A stretch of DNA of 64,000 nt from Oleispira antarctica RB-8 (GCA_000967895.1 FO203512.1:1065582-1129581); one strand, 5' to 3'. Counted from the stretch's first letter, positions 46,580-58,532 are shown. Translations and numbers: made by a program. Notes: generated by a model from the letters alone, not told the origin.

Positions 46580-46732
46580 AAGTGAACCTCAAAATAGTTA
46601 AAAATACATAGCTAAATAATAGGCGCTATTCTAGCGTATTGGCTCTAGGGTATCGAGAGCTGAATGTTTATATCGTGTGAGATATCGTACAATATGGATT
46701 GCCTAGATGATTAGAGAAATATTGTAAAAAAT

Positions 46733-47077
46733 ATGGTGTATAGAGAGAACATAGCAAGCTATGAACAAGTAGAGTTGGCTTTGCAGTCTTTGCAGCAAGA
46801 GATGCACCGTTCAGGTCACTGGTCTGAATTGGGTATAAGTGTAGAGGCACTGGCTAGTGAGCAACCATTTTGTTTGGATGCAATGAATTTTAGTCAGTGG
46901 CTACAGTTTGTATTTATTCCTAATATGCAGGCACTGATTGATGCTAAGCAGATATTGCCTAGTTTAACGAAAGGCCAAGGCATTGAGCCGATGGCGAGTG
47001 AATTTTATAAAAACACAACGGCGGACCAGGCAGTTATTACGGTGATTCGTCAACTTGATGATTTATTACAGGATTAA
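46733..47077 (+). CDS. YqcC family protein
   Basis: 114 residues, all-helical. LQFVFIPNMQALIDAKQILPS and IEPMASEFYK are the core of the YqcC/DUF446 family. In many gammaproteobacteria this gene sits beside the tRNA pseudouridine synthase truC; here it does not. Divergent from the DUF3549 gene, 11 bases before a small coiled-coil gene. Function unknown. Confidence 0.8.
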   Translation: MVYRENIASYEQVELALQSLQQEMHRSGHWSELGISVEALASEQPFCLDAMNFSQWLQFVFIPNMQALIDAKQILPSLTKGQGIEPMASEFYKNTTADQAVITVIRQLDDLLQD

Positions 47078-47087
47078 AGGTTTAGAT

Positions 47088-47315
47088 ATGGCATTTATAC
47101 TAGCGGCATTAGGCGGTATTGTTTTAGGCGGTGGTCTAGCTGCATGGGTTCTTTCAAACCGCTGGAATCAACAAGTAGAAGTGGTGAAAGAGGCTTTAAG
47201 CGATTTAGCGGATAAGCACCAAGCAGAGCAGCAACAAAACAAAGAGCTTAAACAGGAATTAGCCGATACACGTTATCAGTTAGGGGAAGCTAAAAAAGAT
47301 TTAGCCGCTCGCTAA
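47088..47315 (+). CDS. Small membrane-anchored coiled-coil protein
   Basis: 75 residues from ATG 47088, preceded by AAAGG; a longer in-frame reading from 47055 overlaps the YqcC gene and lacks a ribosome site. One N-terminal helix with a glycine-zipper look (AALGGIVLGGGLAAWVL), then a Gln/Lys/Glu-rich helix (HQAEQQQNKELKQELADTRYQL) likely to form a coiled coil. Function unknown. Confidence 0.7.
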   Translation: MAFILAALGGIVLGGGLAAWVLSNRWNQQVEVVKEALSDLADKHQAEQQQNKELKQELADTRYQLGEAKKDLAAR

Positions 47316-47334
47316 GCAATGACACAAATAGAAA

Positions 47335-47360
47335 AACCGCTATAAAAATCTATAGCGGTT
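47335..47360 (-). terminator. Intrinsic terminator between converging genes
   Basis: AACCGCTATA and TATAGCGGTT pair over a 6-base loop. On the minus strand the stem is followed by a run of Ts, so it mainly ends the peroxiredoxin transcript. Confidence 0.85.
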
Positions 47361-47369
47361 GCTGGATGT

Positions 47370-48107
47370 TTACTTGGCTAAGTAAACGTCTAGCTCTTTA
47401 CTGCCACCAATGTGTTGGCCGTTAATAAAGATCTGAGGTACTGTTTCTTTACCTGATATTGCACGCAAAGAGGTAAGACTTGCATCTTTACCGAGTGATA
47501 TTTCTTCGTATGCCATTCCCGCAGCATTCAAGTCTTCTTTCGCTTTAGCGCAGAAAGGACAACCCGGCTTGCTAATAACGCAAACAGATTCTGGGGCTTT
47601 TGCATCAGCGTTGATGTAACCAAGCATAGTATCAGCATCCGATACTTCAAAAGGGTCGCCTGGCTTTTGTGGCTCAATAAACATTTGGTCGATAACACCA
47701 TCTTTTACCAACATACTGTAGCGCCAGCTACGCTTGCCAAATCCTATATCAGATTTATCAACTAGCATGCCCATGCCATCAGTGAATGCACCAGTGCCAT
47801 CTGGAATTACACGAATATTACTGGCTTCTTGATCAGCTAACCATGCATTCATAACAAACGTATCGTTGACACTGATACAAACAATTTCATCGACGCCATT
47901 TGCTTTAAATACGCTAGCAAGCTCGTTATAACGAGGTAAATGTGTAGAAGAGCAGGTTGGAGTAAAAGCCCCCGGTAGTGAAAATACCGCAACAGTTTTG
48001 CCTTTGAAAACGTCATCAGTGGTAACGTTTACCCATTCATCGCCTTGGCGAGTTGGCCAAGTAACTTGTGGAACGGTCAAGCCAGTGCGGTCTGTTAATG
48101 TCGTCAT
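47370..48107 (-). CDS. Peroxiredoxin-glutaredoxin fusion (hybrid Prx5)
   Basis: Glutathione-dependent peroxidase that reduces H2O2 and organic peroxides. 245 residues from ATG 48107 (MTTLTDRTG), which AGAGG precedes; an upstream ATG adds eight residues. Prx5 domain 1-165 with peroxidatic Cys52 in FTPTCSSTH, then a glutaredoxin domain (about 172-245) with active site PGCPFCAKA and ETVPQIFINGQHIGGS. The fusion feeds electrons from glutathione to the peroxidase within one chain. Confidence 0.95.
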   Translation of the reverse strand: MTTLTDRTGLTVPQVTWPTRQGDEWVNVTTDDVFKGKTVAVFSLPGAFTPTCSSTHLPRYNELASVFKANGVDEIVCISVNDTFVMNAWLADQEASNIRVIPDGTGAFTDGMGMLVDKSDIGFGKRSWRYSMLVKDGVIDQMFIEPQKPGDPFEVSDADTMLGYINADAKAPESVCVISKPGCPFCAKAKEDLNAAGMAYEEISLGKDASLTSLRAISGKETVPQIFINGQHIGGSKELDVYLAK

Positions 48108-48206
48108 TTTATTACCTCTGTTTGGGTTCATTGATGTGTTGTTTGTTTGACTGAGTTCAGTATGGACAATAATCTCTCTTTGGTAAAATGAATTGATTTA
48201 ATCACC

Positions 48207-48256
48207 TTATTAGTTTTTGACTATCATGTTTTCGTAATCATAGTAAAAACTAATAA
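48207..48256. repeat. 50-bp nearly perfect hairpin between two minus-strand genes
   Basis: Outer arms TTATTAGTTTTT (48207-48218) and AAAAACTAATAA (48245-48256) are perfectly complementary; inner arms ACTAT and ATAGT extend the stem. It lies after the 3' end of the gene at 48268 and before the peroxiredoxin gene. It may be a terminator without a classical T-run, or an operator for the peroxiredoxin gene. Confidence 0.7.
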
Positions 48257-48267
48257 TTCACTCAGCA

Positions 48268-48666
48268 TCAATATAGATAGCGGCTTGTTACCGAAAGTTC
48301 CTGATACAGTATTTGAATTTTGCGCTGGCCTTGTGGATGATTTCGATAGAGGTATTTTAAAGCGAATAACGGTTGGTATAAATACGCTCTGCATAGCTCA
48401 CGCCAATACTCAGGCTCTACTAAGTCGAGGGTAGTTTCGAATAAGGTTTTATAAACGCGCTTGAGCCAGCTTTCTTGTAATTGAGGATGATTGGTAAGAC
48501 CCGCCTTACCCGCCATCTCTAAGCCAAGATCAATGTACTCATTTAGCTGGGCTTCTTGCAGTGGTGTCTGCTGCAGTGGCGATGGGCAGTGTCGGATAGT
48601 CTTTTCCAGTTGATGAAAACGATCCAGTTGTTCAGCTTGGCTTAATTGAATATTGCTTTCCGACAT
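48268..48666 (-). CDS. Hypothetical protein behind a Fur-like box
   Basis: 132 residues, soluble and helical, no signal peptide or metal motif. Notable segment: LVEPEYWRELCRAYLYQPLFALKYLY. I do not recognise the family. Upstream lie a strong Fur-like site and an AT-rich palindrome, so it is probably iron-repressed. Small Fur-controlled genes such as fagA of Pseudomonas are possible analogues, but I cannot show homology. Confidence 0.65.
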   Translation of the reverse strand: MSESNIQLSQAEQLDRFHQLEKTIRHCPSPLQQTPLQEAQLNEYIDLGLEMAGKAGLTNHPQLQESWLKRVYKTLFETTLDLVEPEYWRELCRAYLYQPLFALKYLYRNHPQGQRKIQILYQELSVTSRYLY

Positions 48667-48737
48667 GAAAACTCCTGTATGCCCTTTTTATATTCTGAAG
48701 AATGAGAAAAGGGCTTAATCTTTAATGGTTTATTAAA

Positions 48738-48756
48738 GATAGTGAGAATCATTTCT
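48738..48756. promoter_or_regulatory. Candidate Fur box
   Basis: GATAGTGAGAATCATTTCT matches the 19-bp Fur consensus GATAATGATAATCATTATC at 14 of 19 positions, including the central AATCATT. It lies about 70 bases upstream of the start of the minus-strand gene at 48666, a suitable operator position. Confidence 0.7.
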
Positions 48757-48768
48757 ATTTGCAAGTAA

Positions 48769-48793
48769 TTAAATAAGAATAGTTCTTATTTAA
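48769..48793. promoter_or_regulatory. AT-rich palindrome, possible second Fur-like site
   Basis: TTAAATAAGAA-TAG-TTCTTATTTAA has perfect 11-bp arms. The core GAATAGTTC resembles the GAAT-N-ATTC centre of many Fur sites. It lies 12 bases further upstream than the Fur-like box and 20 bases beyond the cmoM stop, so it could also act as the cmoM terminator. Confidence 0.5.
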
Positions 48794-48813
48794 TGGTGTG
48801 AGTCATGTTTTGC

Positions 48814-49593
48814 TTATGTTTCGGGTTTGTAGCACAGCATATGAACATAACGCGCAAGATCTTTGTAGGGAGCTTGGTAGCCAAACTCAGACTCACTGGC
48901 GGCAATGGCTTCTAACCCAACTCTGTCACGAATTTTTTGATGCATGTGGTCGTAGACAAAGCGAATTCCACGCCAAGATTTAACTTCTAAACCTAAATCG
49001 ACCAGCTGGTCGTATACCCATTGCGGTTCTAGCGGTTGTTGTGGGGCAATGCCTTCTTTCGCCATGCGTTCGCTGCTGGTGGCTGGGGCGTGTAATTTAC
49101 CGTTCATTAACCCACGCCAGGTTCGGCCATGCACGTTGTAAAACATAACTGATAACCAGCCACCAGGTTTTGTTTGTCTATAAAGAATGTTTAATGCCTC
49201 AGTGGGATCGACTAACCACTCAAGTACTGCGTGATTCATAACGAGGTCGAACTGTTGATCATATCTTTGTGGAATATCTTGGATACCACATTGAGTAAAA
49301 TGCCCCTGAGATTCTAAACCTTGCTCTATAAAGAGAGATCTTGCGCCGTCGAGCATTTCGCTGGAGATATCACACAGTTCTATTTTATGGCCTTTTTCTG
49401 CCAGCTCAGAACTAAATTGCCCCATGCCACCGCCAGCATCTAAAATTGAAAGTAGCTCTTTGTCTCCAATTTTGAATTTGGCAAAGTCTTCTCGTAGTGC
49501 GTATAAACGCAGCATTCCTTTGGGGGTGCCATAAATGTTGTTTTTAAAACGTGTTGTTAAACCATTAAAATTGCGATCGCTGGGGCTGGTCAT
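48814..49593 (-). CDS. cmoM: tRNA 5-carboxymethoxyuridine methyltransferase CmoM (SmtA)
   Basis: 259 residues. The N-terminal DRNFNGLTTRFKNNIYGTPKG matches the CmoM group (DRNFDDIAEKFSRNIYGT in E. coli). SAM-binding ILDAGGGMGQFSSELAEKGH, then NHAVLEWLVDP and GGWLSVMFYNVHG. Methylates cmo5U34 in some tRNAs to widen wobble reading. Divergent from the nuclease-like gene, about 170 bases apart. Confidence 0.9.
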   Translation of the reverse strand: MTSPSDRNFNGLTTRFKNNIYGTPKGMLRLYALREDFAKFKIGDKELLSILDAGGGMGQFSSELAEKGHKIELCDISSEMLDGARSLFIEQGLESQGHFTQCGIQDIPQRYDQQFDLVMNHAVLEWLVDPTEALNILYRQTKPGGWLSVMFYNVHGRTWRGLMNGKLHAPATSSERMAKEGIAPQQPLEPQWVYDQLVDLGLEVKSWRGIRFVYDHMHQKIRDRVGLEAIAASESEFGYQAPYKDLARYVHMLCYKPET

Positions 49594-49764
49594 TTAATAC
49601 TCTATGGGAATTAAACAGGTCTATAATTAGAACGGTATGAGAAAATAGTAGAAGTGACTATTGTAAATATACAGCGGCTTAACTGCACGGCATAATAGCG
49701 CCAGATACCAATTTACTGCTTATGCAGTATTTAATCACATAATGAATAGGGCACATATATCACT

Positions 49765-50664
49765 ATGGCTGAACAACCCGCAAATTTTTTTTCAACCACT
49801 CAAATAGCAAAAAAACTTGATCGAGATGCTAAGGATGTTTTCTCTTTGTTATCTGATCGAGGCTGGATTAAACGTGAAGGCAAGGTGTGGCGTTTATCGG
49901 CTAAGGGTGAGTTTGAAGGAGGGCGCTACACTCAGCATGAAAGGTTTGGTGAATATATTGTATGGCCCGAAACCATTAAAGACCATCGTCTCTTTAGTAG
50001 TGAAACTTTTACTTTTCTTACTGCGTCACAATTAGGCAAGCCACATAAAATAGCCGCGAAACGTATGAACTTGATTCTGTCAGAATTAGGTTGGATAGAA
50101 CGTTTTCATCATGGTTGGAAGTTAACAGCATTGGGAGAGGCCGTGGGTGGTCAGCAGGTTGAACATGAAAGTACAGGAATGCCTTATGCACAATGGCCTG
50201 AGCGAGTGCGTCACAACCTGCAATTTAAAGCGACCCTAGAAAAACTTTCTCAGCATAATGAACACCTATCCAAAGAAGCCGACTTCTTTATTGCTAATGA
50301 TCGTTTGTGTGGATGTCTAGATGGTCACCAAGTTGAATCAGCTGCGTTGGCTGAAATTGATAATTGGTTATATATTGCAGGAATCAGTCATGCATATCGC
50401 CGGGAAATACCGACTGAATTGGATCACGGCACAGAGAGAATTAAAGAAAGTATTAGTTGTGACTTTTACCTTCCAAGTGGGCATATTTATATAGAGTACT
50501 GGGGTCAAGAAAGAAGTCCTGCCGATCTTCAACGCAAGCTTGCACGTAAAGAAATTTATCATGCGGCTAAGCTGAAATTGATTGAATTGGATGAGAGTGA
50601 TCTTGATCAGTTGGATGATGTAATGCCTAAGCTTTTATTGCAGCATGATGTGGATGTTTATTAA
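49765..50664 (+). CDS. Duplicated winged-helix protein with PD-(D/E)XK nuclease-like C-terminus
   Basis: 299 residues. Two similar N-terminal units, about 11-75 and 87-152, share the pattern GWI-x-R ... W-[RK]-L-[ST]-A-x-GE-x2-GG ... Y-x2-WPE, which suggests tandem winged helices. Residues 185-275 look like a PD-(D/E)XK core: Glu in AALAEIDNWLY, Asp in SCDFYLP, Glu in IYIEYWGQE and a Lys in RKLARKEIYH. Such proteins are sometimes given unrelated names in databases. DNA binding or cleavage is inference. Stands alone, followed 39 bases later by an AraC regulator. Confidence 0.7.
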   Translation: MAEQPANFFSTTQIAKKLDRDAKDVFSLLSDRGWIKREGKVWRLSAKGEFEGGRYTQHERFGEYIVWPETIKDHRLFSSETFTFLTASQLGKPHKIAAKRMNLILSELGWIERFHHGWKLTALGEAVGGQQVEHESTGMPYAQWPERVRHNLQFKATLEKLSQHNEHLSKEADFFIANDRLCGCLDGHQVESAALAEIDNWLYIAGISHAYRREIPTELDHGTERIKESISCDFYLPSGHIYIEYWGQERSPADLQRKLARKEIYHAAKLKLIELDESDLDQLDDVMPKLLLQHDVDVY

Positions 50665-50703
50665 TCATGGTTTTATTTAACATTACAATGAACAGTAAAT
50701 AAT

Positions 50704-51723
50704 ATGGCAACGGTTGGTTCTCACTATATTAAGACGGCATTGGGTGGTGCAAAAGCGAAAGGTATTGATACACGTGCTCTATTAAGAAAGGCGCGTATAT
50801 CCGATAAGCAAATGAATGATCCTAATGCCCGAGTGCATGTTGATTTGGTTGCTAAGTTGTATTCCTCTATTGCTATAGAGCTAAATGATGAGTTTATGGG
50901 CTTTACTGAAAAGTCATTAAAGGTAGGAACCTTTGCGCTGATGGCCGATTGGGTGAGTTACTCTTCTAATCTTGAGGAGTTATTGCAAAAAGGCATTCGT
51001 TTTTATAATCAAATAACAGATGAAGTGCAGATTTCTCTAGAGACGGAGGGGGATCATGTTTACTTCACTACGGTCTTTCGTCGTCCTGAGTTAGATTTCG
51101 AGCACTTCTATATAGAGTACTGGCATGTCATCTGGCATCGTTTCGCTAGTTGGTATATTGGTAAGCCGATTAAGCTTCTTGGTTCTTACATTAATTACAC
51201 GCCTTTAGATAAGGCGGAATACGATTTACTCTTTCGTTGTCCCACTTACTTAAAGAGCAAATACAATCGTTTGGTATTTCATCGCAACTATTTACATGAG
51301 CCACTTATAAAGAGTCAGCGTGAATTGCAGGTGTTCTTGCGTCGTGCGCCGATTGATCTATTAACTATACCGGGTGAAGATAGTAGTTTAAGTGCGCGTA
51401 TTTATCAGTTGCTGGAGCCTAAGTTGAATCGAGGTGTTGTGGTGCCGGGCTCAGTTAAGTTATCAAAAGAACTTTCGATGAGCGAGCAAACTCTTAGACG
51501 TAAGCTGACTGCGGAAGGGACTAGCTATCAGCAGATTAAAGATAACTTACGCAATGATATGGCCAATAAGTTGTTGCGTGATCGTAGTATTACAATTGCT
51601 TCGATCGCCAAGCAATTAGGGTTCAGTGAGCCGCGTGCATTTACTCGTGCCTATAAACAGTGGATGGATGTGACTCCTCGAGAGTATCGCGCGCAGCGAT
51701 TGGGACGTGTGGGTTTTAAGTAG
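50704..51723 (+). CDS. AraC family transcriptional regulator
   Basis: 339 residues. An N-terminal Arabinose_bd-type ligand domain (about 20-200) resembles the OruR/ArgR-like group (AKLYSSIAIELNDEFMGF), and a C-terminal AraC double helix-turn-helix (about 240-335) has LSMSEQTLRRKLTAEGTSYQQIKD and IASIAKQLGFSEPRAFTRAYKQWMDVTPREYR. Members of this group often control lipid, alkane or amino acid catabolism. No obvious target adjoins; the next unit is an rRNA operon. Confidence 0.9.
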   Translation: MATVGSHYIKTALGGAKAKGIDTRALLRKARISDKQMNDPNARVHVDLVAKLYSSIAIELNDEFMGFTEKSLKVGTFALMADWVSYSSNLEELLQKGIRFYNQITDEVQISLETEGDHVYFTTVFRRPELDFEHFYIEYWHVIWHRFASWYIGKPIKLLGSYINYTPLDKAEYDLLFRCPTYLKSKYNRLVFHRNYLHEPLIKSQRELQVFLRRAPIDLLTIPGEDSSLSARIYQLLEPKLNRGVVVPGSVKLSKELSMSEQTLRRKLTAEGTSYQQIKDNLRNDMANKLLRDRSITIASIAKQLGFSEPRAFTRAYKQWMDVTPREYRAQRLGRVGFK

Positions 51724-51812
51724 GTGTTTGTTATGGCTGGTTGGTTATATTTGGCGCTGCTTCCTGCTTGATTCTGGGGTTTTGGTTTTCTAATCGTAAT
51801 TTGCTTGCGTTC

Positions 51813-51913
51813 GCGATGGAGATTGAATTTTGTACGGAACGCCGTGAACCCTTCCATGGGGGCTCGCTAAAAGATCCCTCTTTTAGACGTCCTACAAAAT
51901 TAATCTCCATCGC
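51813..51913 (+). repeat. Dispersed nested-hairpin repeat, copy A
   Basis: Outer arms 51813-51834 (GCGATGGAGATT...) and 51893-51913 are complementary apart from one extra base. Inside are ACGCCGTGAACCC, CCATGGGGGCTCG, then inner arms CTAAAAGA (51867-51874) and TCTTTTAG (51879-51886) around TCCC, then ACGTCC. Copies B and C share the conserved single-strand parts with different but complementary stems. Confidence 0.85.
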
Positions 51914-52050
51914 TCACCGCAAATCACTTTTGTTTTAGAAGTTTGAAAAAGCCTTCCCTTTATAGCAGCGCAGCTTATTGGTAAATGATAAGCCGTCTTT
52001 CATTAAGAATAAGATAGAAGAATTGAGGTTACTCAGATGCCCGTGGCGGT

Positions 52051-52162
52051 GCATTGGGTTGTTCGTTGTCGGGGCGTCATTTCGCAGGGAGGCGAAATAC
52101 GAGCCTACAGGGAGAGCGAAGCGGCGTATTCACGGCGTCCCCAGAAACGAACAACCCAATGC
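52051..52162 (-). repeat. Dispersed nested-hairpin repeat, copy C (inverted)
   Basis: Outer arms GCATTGGGTTGTTCGT (52051-52066) and its exact complement (52147-52162). On the minus strand the inside reads ACGCCGTGAA ... GGCTCG, inner arms ATTTCGC/GCGAAAT around CTCCCT, then ACG-CCCC. Same architecture as copy A, with unrelated stem sequences. Confidence 0.85.
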
Positions 52163-52438
52163 GACGCGTGAAAAGGCTGGGAATTACGGCGTCTTTCAGG
52201 ATACCAAAAGCGCATCAATATTTTTTACGTATACATGCGTCTATACAGGTACTTATTTTCGCACTAGATATTTGTTTTTGAATTCTTTTGAAATTCATTC
52301 ATCTTTCTTGAAACCACCTTGAATCTACTCAAATCCCAACTATCCTCTAGTTCCTAGCCAGAATTCGTACGATAACTAAGCAGTTTTGATGGTTTTTGAA
52401 TTCATTTCACTCTTTTGTAATATATTTACAGGAATCGG

Positions 52439-52466
52439 TTGACGGGGCTGAGGATAAGCGTATTAT
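52439..52466 (+). promoter_or_regulatory. rRNA promoter 1
   Basis: TTGACG - 16 bp - TATTAT, followed by CGCCGCCTGCTCAGACAGA. The 16-bp spacing and GC-rich discriminator are typical of rRNA promoters. Confidence 0.8.
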
Positions 52467-52568
52467 TCGCCGCCTGCTCAGACAGAAAGACCTTTGGGGA
52501 TTTGTGGCTAAGTTGAGATAAGGTGTTGTTTTTAAAGGTTTTTTTGAAATCTTTCTGAAAATAATCAC

Positions 52569-52596
52569 TTGACTCTCTGGCTGAAGTCTTTAAGAT
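52569..52596 (+). promoter_or_regulatory. rRNA promoter 2
   Basis: TTGACT - 16 bp - TAAGAT, followed by ACGCAGCCTGCTCAGAGAGA. The start-site region repeats that of promoter 1, and the sequence before -35 (TGAAAATAATCACTTGACT) repeats that of promoter 3. Confidence 0.8.
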
Positions 52597-52727
52597 ACGC
52601 AGCCTGCTCAGAGAGACTTTGAAAGCCTCTTCTTTTTAGTAAGAAGTTACTTTTAAATCACTTTAAGCATTGAAGATAAGATGTTGTTTTTCTTCTACTT
52701 TCTCTGAAAGTTAATTGAAAATAATCC

Positions 52728-52755
52728 TTGACTTCGAAACCGCACAATATATAAT
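52728..52755 (+). promoter_or_regulatory. rRNA promoter 3
   Basis: TTGACT - 16 bp - TATAAT, followed by GTGCGCCC. It has the best -10 of the three and is nearest to the 16S gene; probably the strongest. Confidence 0.88.
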
Positions 52756-52788
52756 GTGCGCCCACTTCGAGTAAAGCTCAGTGGAAAC

Positions 52789-52831
52789 GTTCTTTAAAAA
52801 CATATTCAGATAATTCGTGTGGGTGCTTACC
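52789..52831 (+). promoter_or_regulatory. boxA antitermination site and 5' arm of the pre-16S processing stem
   Basis: GTTCTTTAAAAA (52789-52800) corresponds to boxA of rRNA leaders. AATTCGTGTGGGTGCTTACC (52812-52831) pairs with 54526-54546 beyond the 16S gene and would form the RNase III stem. A second boxA-like CGTTCTTTAAAAA lies at 54583-54595 before 23S. Confidence 0.8.
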
Positions 52832-52964
52832 TTGATTGAGTGGAGACAGTCACTTAACAGTTCGCTGTTAGGATGACATCAAAGCATAAAACAAAGTAAG
52901 AACTTACGAACTCTACATTAATTTGGTGAGTATAAAAGTTAGTTTTTATTTTGAGTAAGATTTA

Positions 52965-54503
<1,539 letters not shown>

Positions 54504-54888
54504 AACGATATTCTTCACCAATCTTGGTTAAGTGCTCACACGAATTGTTTGAATACGATTAGCAAAAGCTAAGGCTTTTGCTCGTTCTTTAAAAATTAGG
54601 ATACATGATATGAGTTATTGATTAACTCGTAAGGTTTGATTGAGGTTGGGTTTACCCAAGTTTGATTGTACTAAGCGAATTGATTATTTATCTCAGTGCT
54701 AATTCTCTATTTATACGTATTAAATTTTGAATTGTTGGTTTCGATCAACAGTCTAAGGTTTGATGCTTGTGTAAAAGAAAAAAATATTAAAGTGATAAGC
54801 AAACTCAGTTAGTTGATCAAATAATATCACCCTTAGCGTTAATACTTCCACAGTCTCTTGTGATTGTCGAGGTGGTTTTGGGTTATAT
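54504..54888 (+). other. 16S-23S spacer without tRNA genes
   Basis: 385 nt. Holds the 3' arm of the 16S processing stem (54526-54546), a boxA-like site (54583-54595) and the 5' arm of the 23S processing stem (about 54873-54894, pairing with 57770-57791). I looked for tRNA-Ile, tRNA-Ala and tRNA-Glu patterns and found none. Confidence 0.88.
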
Positions 54889-57778
<2,890 letters not shown>

Positions 57779-58001
57779 ATAACACCAAAACTGCGCGTCT
57801 ATATCAAGGTAAAGACAAGCGGTGGTGTTGTAAGATCAGAACAACTGATAAGCACACACTCTAATATTAAGCTGAAGACGCAAGTCAAAGCAGAGAATTA
57901 ACACTAAGATAAAACCACATCATGTATCCGACCCTATTTGCTGAACGATTGCTGCCACTCGCAAGAGAAGTGCAATAAGACAATCACTAAGCATCAAGGT
58001 T
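57779..58001 (+). other. 23S-5S spacer
   Basis: 223 nt, longer than the roughly 90 nt of E. coli. Begins with the 3' arm of the 23S stem. No tRNA or gene seen. Confidence 0.8.
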
Positions 58002-58119
58002 TGCTTGACGACAATAGCGCTGTGGAACCACCTGAACCCATCCCGAACTCAGAAGTGAAACGCAGTAGCGCCGATGGTAGTGTGGGGTTTCCCCATGTGA
58101 GAGTAGGTCATCGTCAAGC
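58002..58119 (+). rRNA. rrf: 5S ribosomal RNA
   Basis: About 118 nt. The terminal stem GCTTGACGA (58003-58011) pairs with TCGTCAAGC (58111-58119). Internal signatures CCACCTGAACCCATCCCGAACTC and GAAACGCAGTAGCGCCGATGG are typical of gammaproteobacterial 5S. Confidence 0.97.
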
Positions 58120-58224
58120 TCTTATTCTAAAAATCCCTAATCGCATCGCGGTTAGGGATTTTTTTTGCCTGTAAGAAAGTGGTGACCCGCGATGCGGTTA
58201 GGGATTTTTAGAATCATGACGATG
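58109..58224. repeat. Inverted duplication of the 5S end and terminator
   Basis: ATTCTAAAAATCCCTAATCGCATCGCGG (positions 58124-58151) recurs inverted at 58187-58214 with one mismatch, and the 5S end CATCGTCA (58109-58116) recurs inverted at 58217-58224. The repeat would form a large cruciform around terminator 1. Confidence 0.85.
58132..58166 (+). terminator. rRNA operon terminator 1
   Basis: AATCCCTAATCGC-ATC-GCGGTTAGGGATT and then eight Ts, 12 bases after 5S. Strong intrinsic terminator. Confidence 0.93.
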
Positions 58225-58261
58225 GGTTATTGTCACTAACACCGGGCAGCGAAGCGGGCTT

Positions 58262-58322
58262 CTCCCATGTGATAGTAGGGTCAAATACCACAGCTTTTGA
58301 AGCGTAGCTTCAAGTGGTTTTT
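58262..58322 (+). pseudogene. 5S rRNA 3' fragment with second terminator
   Basis: TCTCCCATGTGATAGTAGG (58261-58279) matches the 3' part of 5S (CCCCATGTGAGAGTAGG, 58091-58107) with few changes. It is followed by a terminator at 58288-58322 (CCAC, TTGAAGC-GTA-GCTTCAA, GTGG, TTTTT). This looks like the relic of a second 5S gene. Confidence 0.65.
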
Positions 58323-58452
58323 GACGACCTGAGCCTGCGAAGGGCTGGGCCATCGTCTGAATCTGCTCATATCGCATCTCTTATCTCTTTAGTCCTTTTA
58401 TTTATAGATTCACAAACCAAAACCCAAGCACCACCAAAGCCCAGCACCAGTA

Positions 58453-58532
58453 CATTCATCCAAGGCCACGCCGTAAACCCATCCATGGGGGCTCTCTGCA
58501 GCTCCCTGCTACAGAAGGGCTTTCGATGAACG
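58453..58532 (+). repeat. Dispersed nested-hairpin repeat, copy B
   Basis: Conserved ACGCCGTAAACCCATCC and ATGGGGGCTC, then an inner hairpin with loop CTCCCT (CTCTGCAG ... CTACAGAAG). Outer arms 58453-58467 and 58518-58532 are complementary at about 12 of 15 positions. The most degraded of the three copies. Confidence 0.75.

Larger units (their letters stand above)
51724..52438. other. Long non-coding stretch with structured repeats upstream of the rRNA operon
   Basis: No convincing gene. It contains two nested-hairpin repeats (listed separately), plus a further partial motif, ACGGCGTC, near 52187-52194 that matches the start of the repeat in inverse orientation. Short open frames here overlap the repeats and have no ribosome sites. 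Confidence 0.7.

Noticed and set aside
48207-48256. OxyR operator before the peroxiredoxin gene
   Set aside because: The ATAG/CTAT half-sites do not have the seven-base spacing of an OxyR site; it is better seen as a hairpin.
51978-52322. 114-codon open frame upstream of the rRNA operon
   Set aside because: It runs through repeat copy C and its outer arms, has no ribosome site and no recognisable protein pattern.
54504-54888. Possible tRNA in the 16S-23S spacer
   Set aside because: No T-loop GTTCGAATC-like motif with a matching acceptor stem could be found.
58314-58529. 71-codon open frame after the 5S relic
   Set aside because: It overlaps the terminator tail and repeat copy B and has no start signals.
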